Assembly: GCF_008831285.2 (NCBI RefSeq)
Contig: NC_045148.1
Span: 434,001-498,000, forward strand
Source: Nymphaea colorata
Lineage: Eukaryota > Streptophyta > Magnoliopsida > Nymphaeales > Nymphaeaceae
Direction: 5' to 3'
Length of the DNA stretch: 64,000 bases
The position numbers were made by a program, and so were the translations under genes. Each line of letters starts with the position of its first letter. Position 1 is the first letter of the stretch. Under the pieces are notes generated by a model. The model was not told the origin of the DNA. It did not search any database and was given only the letters and a program-made list of their open reading frames with translations. Shown one piece after another: positions 36,741-48,823 of this stretch.

Positions 36741-37134
36741 CCTGTAACCGGTTCCTCATGTTCCTATATTTGTAAGACAAGTCCTTAGAAACGTATTATG
36801 AGGACTGCAGGCGTGAGTAAACTGGCCTCTCATTTTTGCTTGGGTTGTGACAGCGACCACGGGTTTTGAAACATACACTCCTTTAAAATGGATCATTTTA
36901 TGATGCCTAGTGCGCTAGGCCAATGTGGACCAAAAAAAAAAAGGCTGAGATTGGGTGCGACACCTCATTATAAGTGGCATAAGTGGCTGCATGCCCACTT
37001 TTATCCCCACAATAATCTTTACGTGCAAAATAAGTCACTAGGTAGCGCAAAGTTAGGAATTTGAGTAAGAACGAGACATATAGCTCGAGGGGTTTAACAT
37101 AGCTAGTTGGACAGATACAAAAACGTAGTAGAAG

Positions 37135-37296
37135 GCCGCGTCTTTAACTCTAGTTGGTCCATATGGGGTGGGTCGCGGCATCCACCCGATGACGATATAC
37201 TGAGGTCATGCCTGAGTGCCGCGTCTTTTAACTCTAGTTGGTTCATATGGGGTGGGTCGCAGCATCCACCCCTGAGGTCATGCCCGAGTTTTAACA
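37135..37296. repeat. 83-bp direct tandem repeat
   Basis: Two copies starting GCCGCGTCTTTAACTCTAG at 37135 and 37218. Both contain CATATGGGGTGGGTCGC and CATCCACCC. The second copy has small deletions near its end. Confidence 0.85.
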
Positions 37297-40200
37297 CAGC
37301 CCTTTGACACAGAAGCATTGGAAGGAAGAAAGAGGCACAAGTAAAGTTTTAGTGAATGAAGTGGGGACAAGAGGGGCATTCTGAATATGTATATAAAAGG
37401 AAGCCCAGGGAGTCATTTGGAATTGGGGGTCCTTCGTTATTTCAAATGTATAAAGTAATTGATTCGACGAAGTCGTGTCTTGTCTACGTCCAAACAGAGG
37501 AAGTTAATGGCCGGAAGGCGGCGAAGAAAGATAAGGAGAGATAGAAGTTAATGGCCGGAAGGCGGCAAAGGAAACAGAAGAAAGATAAGGAGAGAGGGAG
37601 ACCGATCTCAAGTTTTAGCTGCAAAACGAAGAGGTGAATGCGGCCATTATCGCATCGAACCAATCATATATATTGGCTAATAAATGCGGCCTCCGTTTGT
37701 TTGAAGGACGTAGGATCATTTATTATTACCCGTCCGATCTGACTTCAGGATTAAATTAGGGGAACCAATGGAATCACGTATGTATCATATTCAGGTCAAA
37801 ACTCCAACACGATTATTTTTTCATGATGAGGAAGCCATGACCATAAGCCTCGACTCCGTGACAAGTCCAAGGCAACGGAATGATAGGGTTTGGACTGGTT
37901 TTCAACTCAGAGTCTTTCAACCCATCAACTAGTGGCGGATCAAAAAAAATTTATTGAGAGAGAGAGCAGACGTCAATTGCTTGACTGACCTCTCGGTGCC
38001 AATGCGGTTAGAGCGCACTCAAGAGGCGTCTTCCTCCGTCTACGAAGTGCGGCTCATTGGTGTCGAATCCTTGCTCTACTATAATAGATCGACCTCAGAA
38101 CCTAGTTATAGGATCTTCATGTTTAGAGGTGGAGCCAGAAATTTTTCATGAGAGGGTTGAATTAAAGTTTCTAAATTTTGATTAAGGTTGAAATATCATT
38201 TTTCAAAATTTTTAATATAAAACAAGTGAAATTTTTCAAAATTTACAAAATTGAGACCAAGATCCATGTGTTCACAAGTCATGAATACCTTTCAGTTTGA
38301 TTATTTGTGTTTTAAGCTTTAGAACCAGAGGAACACTCACATACGTAACAACTCAAATATTTAGAACTATTAATTGAGAATAGAAAAGATACTGAGAAGC
38401 TGGTGTGGGCAGCCCGTATGAGGCTCCGCCTCTGCCACCAACAAATACAATTCAGACTTCCATGTAGAAATGGAGGAGGCCGGTGATGAGATCCTCATTC
38501 TCTTGCAGGGGACCTTCTTCAGTGGCCGGTCGTTCTTAGTTGTCAAACGGAAGAAATTAAATATGGTGAACTTGGTTGATCAGCAGTCGTGCGGAGAGTC
38601 CTGACTTAAAGGAATGAGTTGCATTTTCAGGAACAAGGGAATTGCTTTGAGGATGAAATTCGAAGTAGCTCTTCCTTTCTTTGCTTTCATTTTCTCCTTT
38701 TCTTCAAGCCGACCTGAACTGATCAGCTAGTTGCAGCCGGTACTGTTGCCAGGAATGCAGAGCTCCAGCTCCGCTGAGTCACACATTGCTCGGCTCCAGC
38801 TCGAGTCGAGCTTTATGAGGTGAGTTCAGGCTCGACAAGATAAATCGAGTCTAAACTCAAACTCAGCTCATTTAAGCTCCCGTTGCTTGGCTCATACATT
38901 TTTCTTTCTTTAAGTGAAAATGAAAACCATAAAATTGGTGCTAAAATTCATTAAATATTACCACCATGCTCCTAAAAATTAATAAATAAAGGAGACACAA
39001 GCGGAATTGAACTCATGTAACTCAAACTGGACTCATTTATTACTCCTATTTTTAACTCACGATGAAGTTCAACTCTTTTATTAAACAAGTTGAGCTCGAA
39101 TCCATCTTGTACGTTGCATGTTGCCGATCCTAAAGCATTGTCCGCTACTTGCCACCGGCCACCTGATGCTAACGCTACTTTCTGCCGCTATTAATTTTTA
39201 ATCTCATTATTTATATATTTTTACTTAGCCCCTGTCATTGACAGGGGCACAACTCGATTGGATAAGCAGTTTATTTATAAAAAGCCTATCAACAAAAGAT
39301 ATTATAATATAAGGTCATGCCATGCAATATCATTTCGCAAGATCCTTTGAAAAAGTATTTATAAGTATACATTTCAAAACGAAAATAAATACAACAAAAT
39401 ATGAAGACTGTAAATCTTCTCTAACAAAATAAAATATCAAAAAGTGGAACTGAATAAAAGGCATCAATAGCATAAAGGTGTTAGCGAAGTCTGTAATATG
39501 GCGACAGTTTTGGTGGTTTTAGGAAAAATTTATAGACCTTTCAGGAAAGTTTTTGGTCATCTTGCAACATCAAGCAGCTAACTTATATATATATATATAT
39601 ATAGTTAAGACACTAAAATTTCAATTTTTGTGTTTTTCACAAAATTGTAGACCCAACTAAAAGCTTGTTTAAAAAAATATTCAAGAATAAATTTCTTGAC
39701 ATTGCGATCTGAATTTGTAAACAATTTGGTAACTATGCCCAGTTTAAAATGCAATATTAAGTCAAAATTTTCTCAACAAAATAAAATTTTGAAATTGTAA
39801 TATTCAGTTTAAACGGTAAGATTCAGATGTTAAGTAGAGAGAAACAACCGAGAAAATGGAAATTCATTACCAAAATGGGTGACAAGATGTCACTATAATA
39901 CAAAAAAACAAGCAAATCATACAAAAACGAAAAATCAAAACATAAACGAGAGAGAAAAAGCGAGAGCTAGTCAGTAGCTGGGCATAGCCTGCGCCGATGA
40001 ACGTCTGCCTTGACCAAAAACTTTCCTGCATTATAGACTGTTAATGCGCATAGAGTGCGTCCTTTCTACAATGAATTCTTTAGTCAAAAGCATGCATGAA
40101 ATGAGGATCTTGAGTACACTTAGACTGTGAGGACCATTAATTGTTCATTGAACAGCACAACAAAGGGTGAAGAATGAGTGCATTAATGAGTGCATTAATC

Positions 40201-40860
40201 TCTCAAAGGTCTTTTGAGGAGACTAACATCAAAGCATCTGGTTTAGAGGCATTGGACACTTTAACAAATATTTCATAAATCTATTCGCGTTTTTGGCCCA
40301 AATGCATGAAACAATAATACACTATTACTGCTCAAGAACAGGAGACACCATGCTACTTCCTGAACCATTATGAATTTAGGATAGATAAAAATAATACTAT
40401 TAAGTCATGTCATGCGTTGAACCCACCAGAGGAAATGAAGAGAACGCGGAAGGGGGGAGAAATTTGGCGATCGACACAAAGGAACAGTCATTGGCTGGCC
40501 TCCGTTTTTCTTACCATCAAAGAATTTTCCTCTAGAATTTGATTAGTGTGGACCATTGGAATCACGAACGTGGTTTTTACTAGAAACCATGAAAGGGGGC
40601 CGCTCTTTTTTGTTAGAAATTGACGTTTTACTAAATAACAGTAATAAGCCTAATTGACATCCAACAGAGATGGAGACGGAGTTGAGTGCAAGGACAAGCA
40701 TACACTAAAGAAAAAATGAAAGGGGTTTTGGGTATTTTCAAAATTTTGAAATCAAACTTTCTATTTTTTAAATCCTTCATTTTAATTTTTTACCGATGGG
40801 GTATTTTGGTTATTGCACACTTCTGTGGCACAATTTTTCCTGTGCAAACTTGTGCACATA

Positions 40861-40998
40861 ACCCGTTTTGAATAGAACTAGATGCTCTTGGATTTAGACT
40901 TCAAACTGCAAAAAGTTGACTGTGCAAAACCCGTTTTGAATAGAACTAGATGCTCTTGGATTTCGACTTCAAACAGCAAAAAAAAGTTGAGTACAAAC
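40861..40998. repeat. 68-bp direct tandem repeat
   Basis: Two near-identical units beginning ACCCGTTTTGAATAGAACTA at 40861 and 40929. They differ by a few substitutions and the length of an A-run. Confidence 0.88.
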
Positions 40999-41659
40999 TT
41001 TTAGCACAATAAGAACCATACACCAGCGAGAGAAGGTCTAGCGAAGAGGTTTGATGTTGCTACAATGAAACTTTTACATTGTAGCATGTAACGCCCGCTA
41101 ATTGAGACTGATACGACTAACAGAGGTTTGATGAATTGAGTTACATGCTACAATGTCAACAATCTATTTCAAGTTTCATTGATAATTGATCTCATGAATC
41201 GAAAACGACAAAAACAAAGCTCATCTCTTCAATCGCGATCAATTTTAAGATATACATGCCCCAACTTTTTTGATGGGATAACTCGTTATTAATTTATGGG
41301 ACTCGGAAAAATTCTCAGAAGGCTCCATTGAGCTATATGGTCCATACGACCAAGAGGTACACAAGGCCTAGATTTATTCTACAAGATGATGCGAGTTCAA
41401 TTCTTGACAGATGCATCCAGTAGACTCAACTACGTTATTATACATAAGTTGTGCATAACTTGGATTCAGGCCAGCAGCTGGTCGAGGCTGGGGCGGTGGT
41501 ACTCGACTAAGGCCTTCCAGGCAAAGTGGCTGGGGTGGCAGCTGTCCCACCAGAAGGTAGTCCACGGGAGGGGGCAGAGCGTGTACTGCTTGTTCCCACT
41601 GCCGTCCACTGTGCCGCACCAAACCATGATGTACAAGTAGTCAACTACACCATCAACAC

Positions 41660-42407
41660 TGTTGGGTTGGGTCCAGCCTCAAGAGAGGACTCGACTCGAT
41701 CCGACCTGTCACTTAAGTGACTGGCGGAGGAAAAGTAAGGTCACCCGATGGTGCCCTTCTCTCTCACGTTTCTCTCTCTCTCTCTTGGGTTTTTTTTTTT
41801 TTTCTTGAGGAAAAAGAAAAGAGGAGGTTTCTTGTGACTGCACGCAACAAGAGGAGAAGAAGAAGAGAAAGGCAAGAAGAAGAAGAAGGAGAAATTGCAG
41901 AGGCAAGAAGAAGAAGAAGGAGAAATTGCAGCAAGGTTGCGTGGGTTGATCGGTACGCCAAGAAGAGAGAGAAAAGACAAAGAAGAAAGAGGAAATGAAG
42001 GGAGTCTTCATTGGGTGATCTCTTTCTTGTTTCTTTGGAGCTCTTTCTTTTATTTGTATAAAAGAGTGTTATTGTTTTCTTGAATTTACTGTTTTCCTTA
42101 AAACAGTAGGGGTATTACTGCTGGTGTATTTGGCTCTCTTTCTTGATATATAGAAAGTCTTTCTTGCCCTTAGTTTTTTACTCTATTATTCGAGGTTTTT
42201 CCACATAAATTGGTGTCTCTTGTTTTTTGCATTATTTAGTATATATTTTGATGTATATTGCTGCAACATTGGTATTGAAAACTTGATCTTATGCTCGCAG
42301 TCCAGGGATTCTGATTTTCAACAGTTTTGTTCGACTATCATACTAGTTGGTTTGACCTGTTTTATTGTTGTTGAAGCATTTTTTTTTTAAGAAAAATGAC
42401 TATAACA
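41660..42407 (+). mobile_element. Solo LTR A, 748 bp, in or at the start of exon 5 of GDSL copy 4
   Basis: Begins TGTTGGGTTGGG and ends GACTATAACA, so TG..CA ends lie within TGTT..AACA. It is flanked on both sides by the perfect 5-bp target duplication AACAC (41655-41659 and 42408-42412). It contains a CT-rich stretch, an expanded GAAGAA tract (about 41850-41935) and a TATA-like TATAAAAGAG (about 42056-42065). There is no internal coding region and no second LTR nearby, as expected after LTR-LTR recombination. Plus orientation, opposite to the host gene. Confidence 0.92.
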
Positions 42408-42980
42408 AACACCCCGCTTGGTTGCTAAAAAGCTATGCAGTGGGCCTACTGGGCCTACATCTCATGTATTACATATAGGCATGTACCATCTCATTTGGTG
42501 TGAATCAAATATACGTAAAATCAAATATATGTGTGGACCTTTAGAAGCTTTTAAAAGATCTGTTGGACCCTCTAGCAGTAGTTGAGCAGTTGGTTGTGCA
42601 GCTGAGAGAGACCATTGTAGAGTGAAGAGCATTGAGTGAAGTTGGTCGAATATGTCGGGGTTGGACTGCAGCCTATGGGCTGCAGGTTTGTCACGGCCAC
42701 CCTCTTCACGCCCAGATTGTGCAGCCTCTGCGGATTTGCTGTGAGCAGCTGCACTACTTTCGGCCTGAGGGCATGAGACCCTGCGGAACAACGATTAACA
42801 TCAACTTGCCCATGTTGCGGCAGGAGTTGAACTCACGTGAAAGACCTGAAAATACAAGACCCCTAACACTTAAAAGGATCAAATTCCTACACGTCTTCCG
42901 TTCCAAACTTGATGGTGAGAAGTGTTGATCTTGGGATTAGAGAATTAGAGATGCTGTGCAGGCCAAGTGGACCAACTGTT

Positions 42981-42982
42981 CT

Positions 42983-43013
<31 letters not shown>
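42981..43013. repeat. (TC)n(TA)n microsatellite in intron 3 of GDSL copy 4
   Basis: A TCTCTC run passes directly into an AT-dinucleotide run. It lies between exons 3 and 4 of the pseudogene. Confidence 0.9.
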
Positions 43014-43738
43014 AAGAAACTAGGGATTTACATTTATAAAACATGAGACCTTGATTTTTATTATATATCTTTATTAGTTAAATGTTTAGTACTCATACAT
43101 GTAATGCATTTATTTTATTTGGCAGGTACCATGGTTCAGATTATGCCTTGTTCATTTGAAACTTGAGTTTCTAAACCAAAACCAATATATTTTCTCATAG
43201 TTAGATTCCAACTGAAATGGGAATCCCCAAAAGATTGCATAATCCACGCCTAGCTAGGCTGGCACAACATTCAACTAATCGATTTGAACTTGGTCACATA
43301 TGCAATTTGAATGTGAACTGTTTATACCCCTAATAAGGTAGTTGGATCTAATTAATATTGTTACAGATTGAAGACTCCACTTCCCCTAATGCTTCAGGTT
43401 GGGGCCTGTTTAAAAGAAAAGAAAAATATAATCAAAACAAAAGAAATAAGGAAATATATTGTTAGTAGTTACCGCGAGGGAGCCATTGGTTCCTCGATAA
43501 ACTCTACAGTCGTTGCCTGCATAAGAAACGAGAGCAACGGAGGAATCCAGATGGTCAGCATAGAGCCCACTGTTGATCAGCAGTTCGAACTCGTCGATTT
43601 GCTGTGTCATGTCCGGGAGGCCTGTGAACGTGTCGAAGACGCCGGTTCCTCCATAGGCAAAGTTCATGCCATACCGTTGAAGCAGAATAGAGTCATTTCT
43701 CTTAGTGTATGGAACTGGAGAAATCAGATCCATGTATG

Positions 43739-44391
43739 TGTTATAGTCGTAATCCCCAAAAATGCTTCAACAACAATAAAAGAAGCCAAACCAATACAAA
43801 ACTGCTGAAAAACGGAATCACAGGGCTACGAGCATAAGATCGAGTTTCCAACACCACTATTGCAGCAATATACGTCAAGATATATGCTAAACAATGCAGA
43901 AAAGAAGAGACACCAATTTACGTGGAAAAACCCCCAATAATAGAGTAAAAAATCATGGGCAAGAGAGACTTTCTATATATGAAGAAAAGGAGCGAAATAC
44001 ACGAGCAGTAATATCCCTACTGTTTTAAGAAAAACAGTGAACTCAAGAGAATAATAACACTCTCTTATGCGAATGAAAGAATGAGCCCCAAAGATTCAAG
44101 AAAGAAATCACTCAATGAAGACTCTCTTCATTTTCTCTTTCTTTTTTATCTTTCCTCTCTCTTCTTGGCGTGCCGATCAACCCACGGCGCGCTGCGATTT
44201 CTCCTTCTTCTCTTCCTTGCCTTCCTCTTCTCCTTCTCTCCTCTTCTCTTGCTATGAGCCCGCCACAAGAGGGAGCCTTTTTCTTTTTCCCCAAAAAAAG
44301 AAACACACTAGAGAGGGAGTGAGACGTAAGAGAGGGGCACCATCGGGTGCCCTCCTTCTGGTCGGGTCTTGAGGCTGGACCCGACCCAACA
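43739..44391 (-). mobile_element. Solo LTR B, 653 bp, same family as LTR A, inside exon 3 of GDSL copy 4
   Basis: Read on the minus strand it begins TGTTGGGTCGGGTCC and ends GACTATAACA. It is flanked by the perfect 5-bp target duplication GTATG (43734-43738 and 44392-44396). It aligns along its whole length with the reverse complement of 41660-42407; the length difference comes mainly from a shorter GAAGAA region. The insertion point is 8 nt inside the exon 3 acceptor. Confidence 0.94.
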
Positions 44392-45653
44392 GTATGTAGC
44401 TGCACATGCGGCATTGCATCTGTTAGAGTTTTGTTTATTCTTTCAACGTAATGGAAATCTAACTAAAATTTCTAACATGTATAGACTATAAATTATTATA
44501 TACACATCCAAATAAACTGATCCAACAATGAAAGAAGTTCTGTGAAATATATACATATGTATACGATGCCAACATCTGTATTGATGGAATTCTGAACAAA
44601 TCAAAGAAATTTAACTTCTCTGGTGTCGGACAGATCCAGAATCCAACAATGAATTGGTATTCGATTCCATTAGATTATTCTCTCAGATACCCAAAGAGAA
44701 AAAAAATGACCAGTGCCAAGGATGAAATGGAAAACAACCGAGTTGCAAAAGCATACCTACAAAGTCGGTCATGACTTTACCGTCGGACCATCAACCGGTG
44801 GGGTACAAAGGATATGTCTCACCGTAGGGTTTTCTCAAAGAATAGTATGGTTCATCAGGATTCTCTTTATTTCCGGTGTCGGCAAAGGAATCACCAAACA
44901 CGAATAGCCTTCGGTGTTCTAAGCTTTTCAAACTCCGACCAGTCTGCAGATTCTCCGCTTTGATACCTACAACTGTGATGGAACAAACAAGCTTCAGTTT
45001 GCTAAGTCAAATAAAAAGAAGCTCTCAAGTTTTACCAAATGTCCAGTCAGGGCAGACGGAAGCTGGTTATATGCACAGTCCGGAAACGCTAAAAAGGATG
45101 AATCATAGTTTCTAGTCCAGCTTAGATTCACGGGTCAGTTTCTAAGTCCTGCAATTTACAAACTCAACAACTACGTCTCCATTATTCACCAAGCGACAAA
45201 CCCCCAAAGTTAAGGACGCATTAATAATGAAATAAGTTCTGTTCCAGTAAGTGTTGCAACAAGGTGTTATATGTAAGCATTGATGAGAAGTGCATGTGTT
45301 ACTATCATCTACAGTCCAGGATGATCTTTGAAAGCAAAATTCTGCGTCACAAATCCAAAGCTCAAAACCTTATTTCAACACCATTGAAAATAAGTGGTCA
45401 GTCGCAACTCGCAACCCAATGCTAGCCAAGGGCATTAGGTATAAAATTTTAAGGGGCACCAAATGAAAAAAATTACTCAAAAATAACAATATAAAAATAA
45501 AAAGTTTTTCGGGATACATGCAAACAAGTGGTCCATATAAACAATTACCCACATATAACCCAGGAACTATCATTAAAGTAGCTAAAAAGAAATAGAACAA
45601 TTACCCAAAAGAGAGAATATCACGAATAAGCCTATCGATGGTCCTGCAGCCAT

Positions 45654-45755
45654 TGTTGCGCTACCGCTTCGCTACCACAGATTTAGACAGAGACGGAGAC
45701 TGCTGGCCGCTGGGTGGTCTCTAAAGCAAATGCAGGGCTGTATTTAAAGGGAGCA
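45654..45755 (-). promoter_or_regulatory. Residual core promoter of GDSL copy 4
   Basis: A TTTAAATA box (45748-45741, minus strand) lies about 88-95 bp before the former start codon, comparable to the TATA positions of the other copies. It may still drive transcription of the pseudogene. Confidence 0.4.
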
Positions 45756-48700
45756 AGAAGGAGACACTGCTTTGGGGTCCTAATGAAGTCACATCAGAGT
45801 ATTCCAATAATTAATTTATGACTTATGATAGATCATAACGCTTGCGCAAATCGCTCTCCGCAATCTAAAGAGGTCAACTGCTGAAATTTGATCAGATGCT
45901 GTATGCCGCAATAATCTTCCAAAAGCAATCTTTTGCTGCCTTCCTTCAAGGCGCCCTTCTTCCGTTCAGATGAAGATAAGGACTCGGCCAATGGACAAGG
46001 CACTGTTTTGTACGTTTTCACATTTTCCTGATGAAAAGGTAGAATCTTATAAGCTCATAAATCTAAGACTTTCGATTTTGAATTTCATACAAAATAAGTT
46101 TAGACATCATGAGAATATGATATTTTTTACCGTTTTTAGGATGAAGTAGATTATGTATTAGGCTACTTAACAAAAGACAATATGTTAGGAGCTAGGAACT
46201 AAAAAAATATACCCTTCAAGGTAAACCAGAAGCCCTCCCTTCTATAAGGACTGAAGGAAAACTTGAAAATGACTTTTATAAGAAGACGGACATATCCCCC
46301 TCGTCAAATGGTAGAGCACATAGTCTTATGTAAACCACTTAAGTGGAGAAATACTCCAAAGAGGCCCAAGATCTTCCCACTTGTCCTGCCTCTAGAGTTC
46401 ACGTTGAGCATGAGTGGCAAACTGGCAGAGTTGGCTTGGGGATCGTTCGAGTCCACTTGGATCGCTAAAATTTTGGCCACAAGTTGAGGTTAGTATGGCT
46501 CGCTCTTGACTGGGGTGATTCAGCTAGAGTGATTTATATTATGGTTATTTGAAATCTTGACTGAGTCGATGAGTCAACTCACAGATAGGATGACTCAATC
46601 ATCTGCCGATCCAAGTCTGAGTCATGGGTTTACCAACAATGATGTTAACCATTCCATTATAAAGGAGACACTACTCCAGCTTACAATGCCTTGTAGACAT
46701 ATTTAACTATATATAATATGCTCATGTGCATTGAATATGCCAAAAATGAGGGGTCATCTGAGTGCAAGTTATAGCACTGCAGATAAACATGCCATGTACC
46801 CTGATGGGAACAAAGGGTTGGATGCTCTCTCTTAAATGCTGAAATAAAATACTCTTTTTGCTAAGCTATAATATTTTCTGTATAAGTAAGAGCCATTATT
46901 CATTGAAAGTAAAATCCAAAGTATCCTTTTATACAAATACTCTTGGAATATGAAAATTAATAACATTATTCAATCATAAATCCACTTTCAACGTCTACAG
47001 TTTGCATTTTACAGCACCCAGTTTGTGGCAAACGTCACTTCTCTCTTTCGTTAAGCGAACGTGATTCCGTTCCCTGTATGCAGAAATGGAAGTCACTATT
47101 TTACTTTTCAAATTTATGACCATTTAATGTGATTCTTTCATCCTTACAAAAATATTGTTCATTTTGTTACGCTACTGTCAATTTCATAAAAAGCACGAAA
47201 TCATATTCTCTCTTTTTAGTTTCAAATTGAGGTTTTCCTTTCTTTAGACCAACGTTGAAAGGGTATACTTGGGTAACAGAAGAGGCAGGTTGCATTTTTG
47301 TTTGTTACTTTTTTATTGTAGATGCTTGTTTTTTCCTTCGAGTTGAATTCATTCTCAGGTGACTTTTTTCCTTCTAGTTGAATTCATTCACAGGTGAATC
47401 TGACTTGTTTGAGAAGGCCATTTATAAGCATTTGAAAGCAGGGACTCAGTCCCAACTCCCAGCCTTGCCACCTTATAGACTGAACTTTTTCGTGGCGTTG
47501 TCTTACTAGGACATCGTGGTCAGTGTTTGCTTGTGCTTTCCTTTTAAGTTGCAGTGGTTTAATGTTAAATAGTTTGCCATGGAATGGCTAATCCCTACCC
47601 CATTCCTCGAGAAGAAAAAATGAAAGATTAAATATTTCAAATATCATATTGAGATTTAGTCGTATATGCAGGTCCCTTTAAAATGGTTGATGTTTGTTTA
47701 ATCCGAACTTACCAAGAGACCAAAAAAGGTTCAACGAAAATCTGAACTATACAACTATAGCAAAAACGTCAGTTAAATATCAGTGACATTGTAGTAAAAG
47801 TTTTATTAATGTTTCTGCTATCTTTATTGTCGTCAAGGGTAGTAAAAACCTTTTTTTTTTCAGTGATGCATGACATTGTAATAAAAGTTCTACTTACGTT
47901 TTTACTATCTTTATTGACTTAATTTTAACATCAATAAAAACTTTTTTTTAATGATGCATGTACTGCGATTTCGATGCTCTTCCGTATCAAATCAGTTGTT
48001 TCTCCAACCACTGACATGCCAGCCTTTTTATATGGAGAGCTAACATTGGAAAGCAATTAATAATTGTACGCCAAGACATTTTCAAGCTTCGCTTTAAAGA
48101 ATGTAAAAGGTTCCTGACGCCGGATTTAGTAAACCAAAAAATCTAATATCAACCAAGAGCACAAAACAATTTTGCTTGAATGATTCCAGATCTTGCAATT
48201 ATCAAACATTAATTGAACTGCTCGTATTCAAATTCTGCTTTAGCAGATATTACCTCCTACATGTAATGCGTAATCCTATTAAACTAGGATTTAGTTAGGT
48301 CAGAACATATATAACTTAACAAGAAAAAATAATGAAAGCACCTCATGTCAGCAGTAAGAAAGCCCACGCGTTCATTGATCACCATGCATATACACCCGAG
48401 AGAACTACCAAACTTGAAAACTCGCTAGGATTAGTGTGAATTAATCTGAAGAGATATTGCACAACAAGATTTGTTTTATAAGCGAAATTGGCAGTTGTAA
48501 ATTTTATCTCTAAGACAAGTTTCTTGAGGCTACAATAAGTAAATCATTCGATTAATCTGTGCAACTAGTTCATGTGTGTTTCATACAGGCTAGTTGAGCA
48601 TCAATTACTCGTGAAAATTCTTTTGTTTTCAATACAAGAACGTTTCTACTTTTCAGTCAAGATCATCACAGTATAACATCAAAGAGAAGAATTGACGAAC

Positions 48701-48823
48701 ACTATAATGACCAACTGATGGACCTCCTGCTCCTGCCTGCATACATTTCGTTTCTTGCATCGCAATTTTCTGTCTGTGCTCGAGTTACAAGTCGCTCCTG
48801 GAAGCTCCACGCAGCCGCGCGCA
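45756..48823. other. Spacer between the GDSL array and the LysM pair; no supported gene
   Basis: AT-rich, with only short frames. I saw no domain motif, clear mobile-element end or long repeat. Confidence 0.5.

Larger units (their letters stand above)
36741..41465. other. Spacer between GDSL copies 3 and 4; several tandem repeats, no supported gene
   Basis: Contains direct repeats at 37135-37296 (period 83), 37501-37590 (period about 44) and 40861-40998 (period 68), (TA)n at 39583-39603, TCGAG-rich repeat debris at about 38790-39120, and GTGGCGGATC/GTGGAGCC repeat ends near 37930 and 38125. All frames are under about 70 aa with no domain signal. Confidence 0.6.
41466..45653 (-). pseudogene. 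GDSL esterase/lipase array copy 4, broken by two solo LTRs, a stop codon and frameshifts
   Basis: All five exons can be traced. Exon 1 is 45653-45605 (signal MAAGPSIGLFVIFSLLG). Exon 2 is 44966-44757, with FVFGDSFADTGN but TGA (44793-44791) where GRxSDG needs Arg. Exon 3 is 44399-44392 plus 43733-43473, split by a solo LTR; without the insert and one target-site copy it is an in-frame 269-nt exon with ATYMDLISPVPY and GTGVFDT, and block III AGNDC follows. Exon 4 starts at 42780 and ends near 42487; it carries PKVVQLL and NLQPIGCSP in one frame, ASKGPHIYLI in another, and a stop at 42574-42572. Exon 5 ends at 41466 with FWWDSCHPS; a second LTR lies in or at its start. It lacks the His-rich linker of copies 1-3 and is the most diverged copy. 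No functional full-length protein can be made. Confidence 0.9.

Noticed and set aside
41709-42011. Ser/Phe/Leu-rich and Arg/Glu-rich frames at 41.7-42.0 kb and 44.1-44.4 kb
   Set aside because: They translate the CT/GAA-rich part of the two solo LTRs, which carry no genes.
42269-42300. Primer-binding-site reading (TTGGTATTGAAAAC) after a CAACA end, which would make the 41.7-kb element an LTR plus internal region
   Set aside because: Both copies extend past this point to the same ATAACA end, where perfect target duplications begin, so the whole unit is the LTR.
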